Origin: Candidatus Nomurabacteria bacterium
GTDB lineage: Bacteria > Patescibacteriota > Minisyncoccia > Phycocordibacterales > Phycocordibacteraceae
Assembly (NCBI GenBank): GCA_943355045.1
Contig: CALRDY010000033.1
Coordinates: 1-6,561, forward strand
Reading direction: 5' to 3'
DNA length: 6,561 nucleotides
Shown here: in pieces, positions 5,085-6,561 of the stretch
Layout of the letters: every line of letters starts with the position of its first letter
Position numbering within the stretch: position 1 is the stretch's first letter
Program-made: the position numbers and the translations under genes
Notes under the pieces: generated by a model
What the model saw: only the letters and a program-made list of their open reading frames with translations
What the model was told of the DNA's origin: nothing
Database searches by the model: none

Positions 5085-5780
5085 TCAGGGCTCCACAATG
5101 ACGACAAATTCTCCGCGGACCGCCACCGGATGGGCGGCAAAATGCACCTGCACCTCCGTCACGCTCCCCGAGACAATCTCTTCGTGCATTTTGGTAAGTT
5201 CGCGGGCGATAGTGACGCGCGACGCATTGATCGTCTCCAGCTCTTTCAGTAATTTCAGTATGCGGTGCGGCGATTCATACAGCACGACGGGGATATCGCT
5301 CTCCGCTATTTTCTTGAGTGCGGTCTGACGCCCCTTCTTGTGCGGCAGGAATCCGAGAAAGGTAAATCCGGATGCGTCCATTCCCGCGATGGAGAGCGCG
5401 GCCGTGAGCGCGGAAGGTCCCGGTATCGCCTCAATAATCGCTCCGGGCAAGATGAGTCGCACCTGTGCCACGAGCCGCGCACCCGGATCACTGATTCCCG
5501 GTGTGCCGGCATCACTCACGAGCGCCACGTGCTCGCCAGCCTCAAGACGGGCAATGACCTCGTCTGCCTTTTTCAGTTCGGTCGCCGCATCGAGCCGCTG
5601 CAGCGGCTTTTTTATATCGTAGCGCGCGAGCACTTTCGAGATGACACGAGTATCTTCGGCATAGATCACATCGCACTCTTTGAGCGTCCGCAGAGCGCGG
5701 AGCGTGATGTCCTCCAAGTTACCGATTGGGGTCGCGACGACCGAAAGCTTGCCGCGCTTCGTGAAGACGGATGGTTCCAT
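5085..5780 (-). CDS. rsmI: 16S rRNA (cytidine(1402)-2'-O)-methyltransferase RsmI
   Basis: RsmI transfers a methyl group from S-adenosylmethionine to the 2'-OH of C1402 in the decoding centre of 16S rRNA. The 231-residue protein shows the tetrapyrrole-methylase-fold signatures of the family: KLSVVATPIGNLEDITLRAL at 11-30, YAEDTR at 40-45, LVSDAGTPGISDPG at 87-100, IPGPSALTAALSIAG at 119-133, FLGFLPHKKGRQ at 141-152, LYESPHRI at 168-175, IARELTKMHEE at 191-201 and GEFVVIVE at 223-230. It ends just after the core domain, so the C-terminal extension of about 50 residues found in the E. coli enzyme (about 286 residues) is absent. The start ATG lies 2 bases after the murC stop, implying an operon, although a TTTACA/TATTGT pair overlaps the murC end. 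The stop codon abuts the 48-bp palindrome directly. Confidence 0.95.
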   Translation of the reverse strand: MEPSVFTKRGKLSVVATPIGNLEDITLRALRTLKECDVIYAEDTRVISKVLARYDIKKPLQRLDAATELKKADEVIARLEAGEHVALVSDAGTPGISDPGARLVAQVRLILPGAIIEAIPGPSALTAALSIAGMDASGFTFLGFLPHKKGRQTALKKIAESDIPVVLYESPHRILKLLKELETINASRVTIARELTKMHEEIVSGSVTEVQVHFAAHPVAVRGEFVVIVEP

Positions 5781-5782
5781 AC

Positions 5783-6561
5783 CTACACAATAAGCGTATC
5801 CGCGATCTTGTAAATGTCGCCGGCACCCATCGTCATGATGGTGTCGAGCGGCCCGGCGTCGCGCAGCTCGCGCTCGATGGCGTCGAACGACTCGAGTGCG
5901 ACGGCATCTGTCCCCGTGGCGCGAATGCGCTCCGCGAGCAGTTCGCTTGATATCGAGCCGTCGTCAACTTCGCGGGCGGCGTAAATAGGCGCAATCAACA
6001 CTCGATCAGCGTCGGCAAATGCCGTGGCGAATTCGTCGAGCAAGTCGCGCGTGCGGCTGTAGAGATGCGGATGAAAAGCGACAATAATTTTGCCTTTCGT
6101 TTTTTCGCGAAGAGCTTTAAGCGTCGCTTTGACGGCTGTCGGGTGGTGGGCGTAATCGTCGTAGACATCCGCGCCATTTTTTGTCTTTCCTTTGTATTCA
6201 AATCGGCGCCAGGTGCCCTGAAACGCGGCGAGTGATTGCGTGATTGCCGAGTCTGAAATGGCTGGAAAAATCACGCGCGCAGCCGCTGCGGCTGCGCGCG
6301 CATTCATGCCGTTGAACTCCCCCGGCAGTCGCAGCGCGTACGCCGGTTCCTGCGTGTAATCGATGATGCGAGCTTGCCCTGCGTAGCCTTGGCGAAGCAG
6401 GGGCGCAATATTCGCATCGTTCGGATTAGTCACGATCGCCCCGCCTTCAGGTACGCGCTCAATCGCTTTCCGAAACGTCGCTTGCAGCGCCGCAAGCGAT
6501 GGAAAATAATCCGTATGATCCCACTCGAGATTCGTGATGATGAGCACCTGCGGTGCAAGCT
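5783..6561 (-). CDS. murC: UDP-N-acetylmuramate--L-alanine ligase (MurC), C-terminal 258 residues; 5' end cut by window edge
   Basis: MurC joins L-alanine to UDP-MurNAc with ATP in the cytoplasm, the first peptide step of peptidoglycan synthesis. The frame runs open through the right edge; a GTG at 6547 is an internal valine, not a start. Numbering from the first complete codon: VLIITNLEWDHTDYF at 5-19 is the central-domain strand seen in Mur ligases; NPND at 45-48; LPGEFNGMNA at 78-87; WRRFEYKG at 117-124; DDYAHHPTAVKAT at 134-146, the C-terminal-domain signature; FHPHLYSRTRDLLDEF at 162-177; and MGAGDIYKIAD at 244-254, typical of MurC. The N-terminal UDP-binding domain and the ATP P-loop are outside the window. 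The related recycling ligase Mpl shares several motifs and is the main alternative. rsmI follows after 2 bases. Confidence 0.88.
   Translation of the reverse strand, partial: LAPQVLIITNLEWDHTDYFPSLAALQATFRKAIERVPEGGAIVTNPNDANIAPLLRQGYAGQARIIDYTQEPAYALRLPGEFNGMNARAAAAAARVIFPAISDSAITQSLAAFQGTWRRFEYKGKTKNGADVYDDYAHHPTAVKATLKALREKTKGKIIVAFHPHLYSRTRDLLDEFATAFADADRVLIAPIYAAREVDDGSISSELLAERIRATGTDAVALESFDAIERELRDAGPLDTIMTMGAGDIYKIADTLIV
5787..5814 (-). promoter_or_regulatory. Possible promoter for rsmI inside the murC 3' end
   Basis: Minus strand: TTTACA (5809-5814, five of six to TTGACA), 16 bases, TATTGT (5787-5792, four of six to TATAAT), then 6 bases to the rsmI ATG at 5780. With only 2 bases between murC and rsmI, readthrough from murC is expected as well. 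No usable Shine-Dalgarno is present: the AGG before the ATG is too close. Coding constraint and chance could explain the match. Confidence 0.3.
6274..6300. repeat. Intragenic perfect hairpin, 12-bp arms, 3-base loop, in murC
   Basis: Arms 6274-6285 (CGCGCGCAGCCG) and 6289-6300 are perfect complements around CTG. They encode the run RAAAAAAR after the LPGEFNGMNA motif of MurC, a helix where small residues are common. Alanine codons (GCN) and CGC favour such symmetry, so this one is the most easily explained by composition. Confidence 0.7.

Noticed and set aside
4739..5140. Possible 134-residue N-terminal extension of the ATPase
   Set aside because: It would run through the terminator, the promoter, the small membrane gene and the palindrome, and reads as Arg/Ser-rich noise. 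The ATG at 4738 follows a good -10 and fits the domain start.
5593..5613. Plus-strand terminator-like sequence in rsmI (AGCCGCTGCAGCGGCT followed by six T)
   Set aside because: It has the right shape, but it encodes the conserved-looking KKPLQRLDA stretch on the other strand and no plus-strand gene precedes it. Coincidence is the simplest reading.
6478..6499. 8-bp-arm inverted repeat in murC (TCGCTTGC, 6-base loop)
   Set aside because: The arms are short, and a few 8-bp cases are expected in GC-rich Ala/Leu coding sequence; not listed as a feature.
1..6561. CRISPR arrays, tRNA or rRNA genes, riboswitches
   Set aside because: No regularly spaced direct repeats and no tRNA- or rRNA-like stretches were seen; intergenic gaps are only 2-68 bases, too small for most structured RNAs.

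Overview
The window reads as a compact bacterial chromosome segment of moderately high G+C in which all seven recognised genes lie on the minus strand and are separated by 2 to 68 bases. In transcription order (right to left) they are: the C-terminal part of a MurC-type ligase (cut by the right edge), rsmI, a 73-residue two-helix membrane protein, a soluble VirD4/TraG-like (type IV coupling-protein family) ATPase with a long proline-rich tail, a secreted or surface-anchored protein with FlgD-Ig-like, PKD-like and lamin-tail-like regions, a complete GT4 glycosyltransferase, and the N-terminus of a second GT4 glycosyltransferase (cut by the left edge). No CDS was found on the plus strand. I see no tRNA, rRNA, CRISPR array, transposase or integrase.

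The short RsmI, the cytosolic coupling-protein-like ATPase without N-terminal membrane helices, the PKD/lamin-tail surface protein and the GT4 pair together resemble what I know of Parcubacteria (Patescibacteria/CPR), perhaps a higher-GC lineage such as Kaiserbacteria or Adlerbacteria. This is inference from protein style, not a marker-gene assignment.

By region: 5783-6561 is peptidoglycan precursor synthesis (murC); 5085-5780 is 16S rRNA modification (rsmI), 2 bases downstream of murC. 5029-5084 is dominated by a perfect 48-bp palindrome with no spacer, which also carries a promoter-like pair for the small membrane gene. 4739-4806 holds an intrinsic terminator followed at once by an extended -10 for the ATPase gene. 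From the ATPase leftwards (4738 to 1) the genes look like one surface or envelope block: ATPase, exported protein, glycosyltransferases.

Two genome-style signals stand out. First, none of the six visible start codons has a convincing Shine-Dalgarno sequence, and several have a -10-like hexamer ending only 6-7 bases before the ATG, the arrangement expected for leaderless mRNAs. Second, the coding sequences contain several perfect or near-perfect GC-rich inverted repeats (10-17 bp arms, short loops), mostly in linker or low-complexity stretches, in addition to the intergenic 48-bp palindrome. The most testable system-level idea is that the two-helix small protein supplies the membrane part missing from the coupling-protein-like ATPase next to it.
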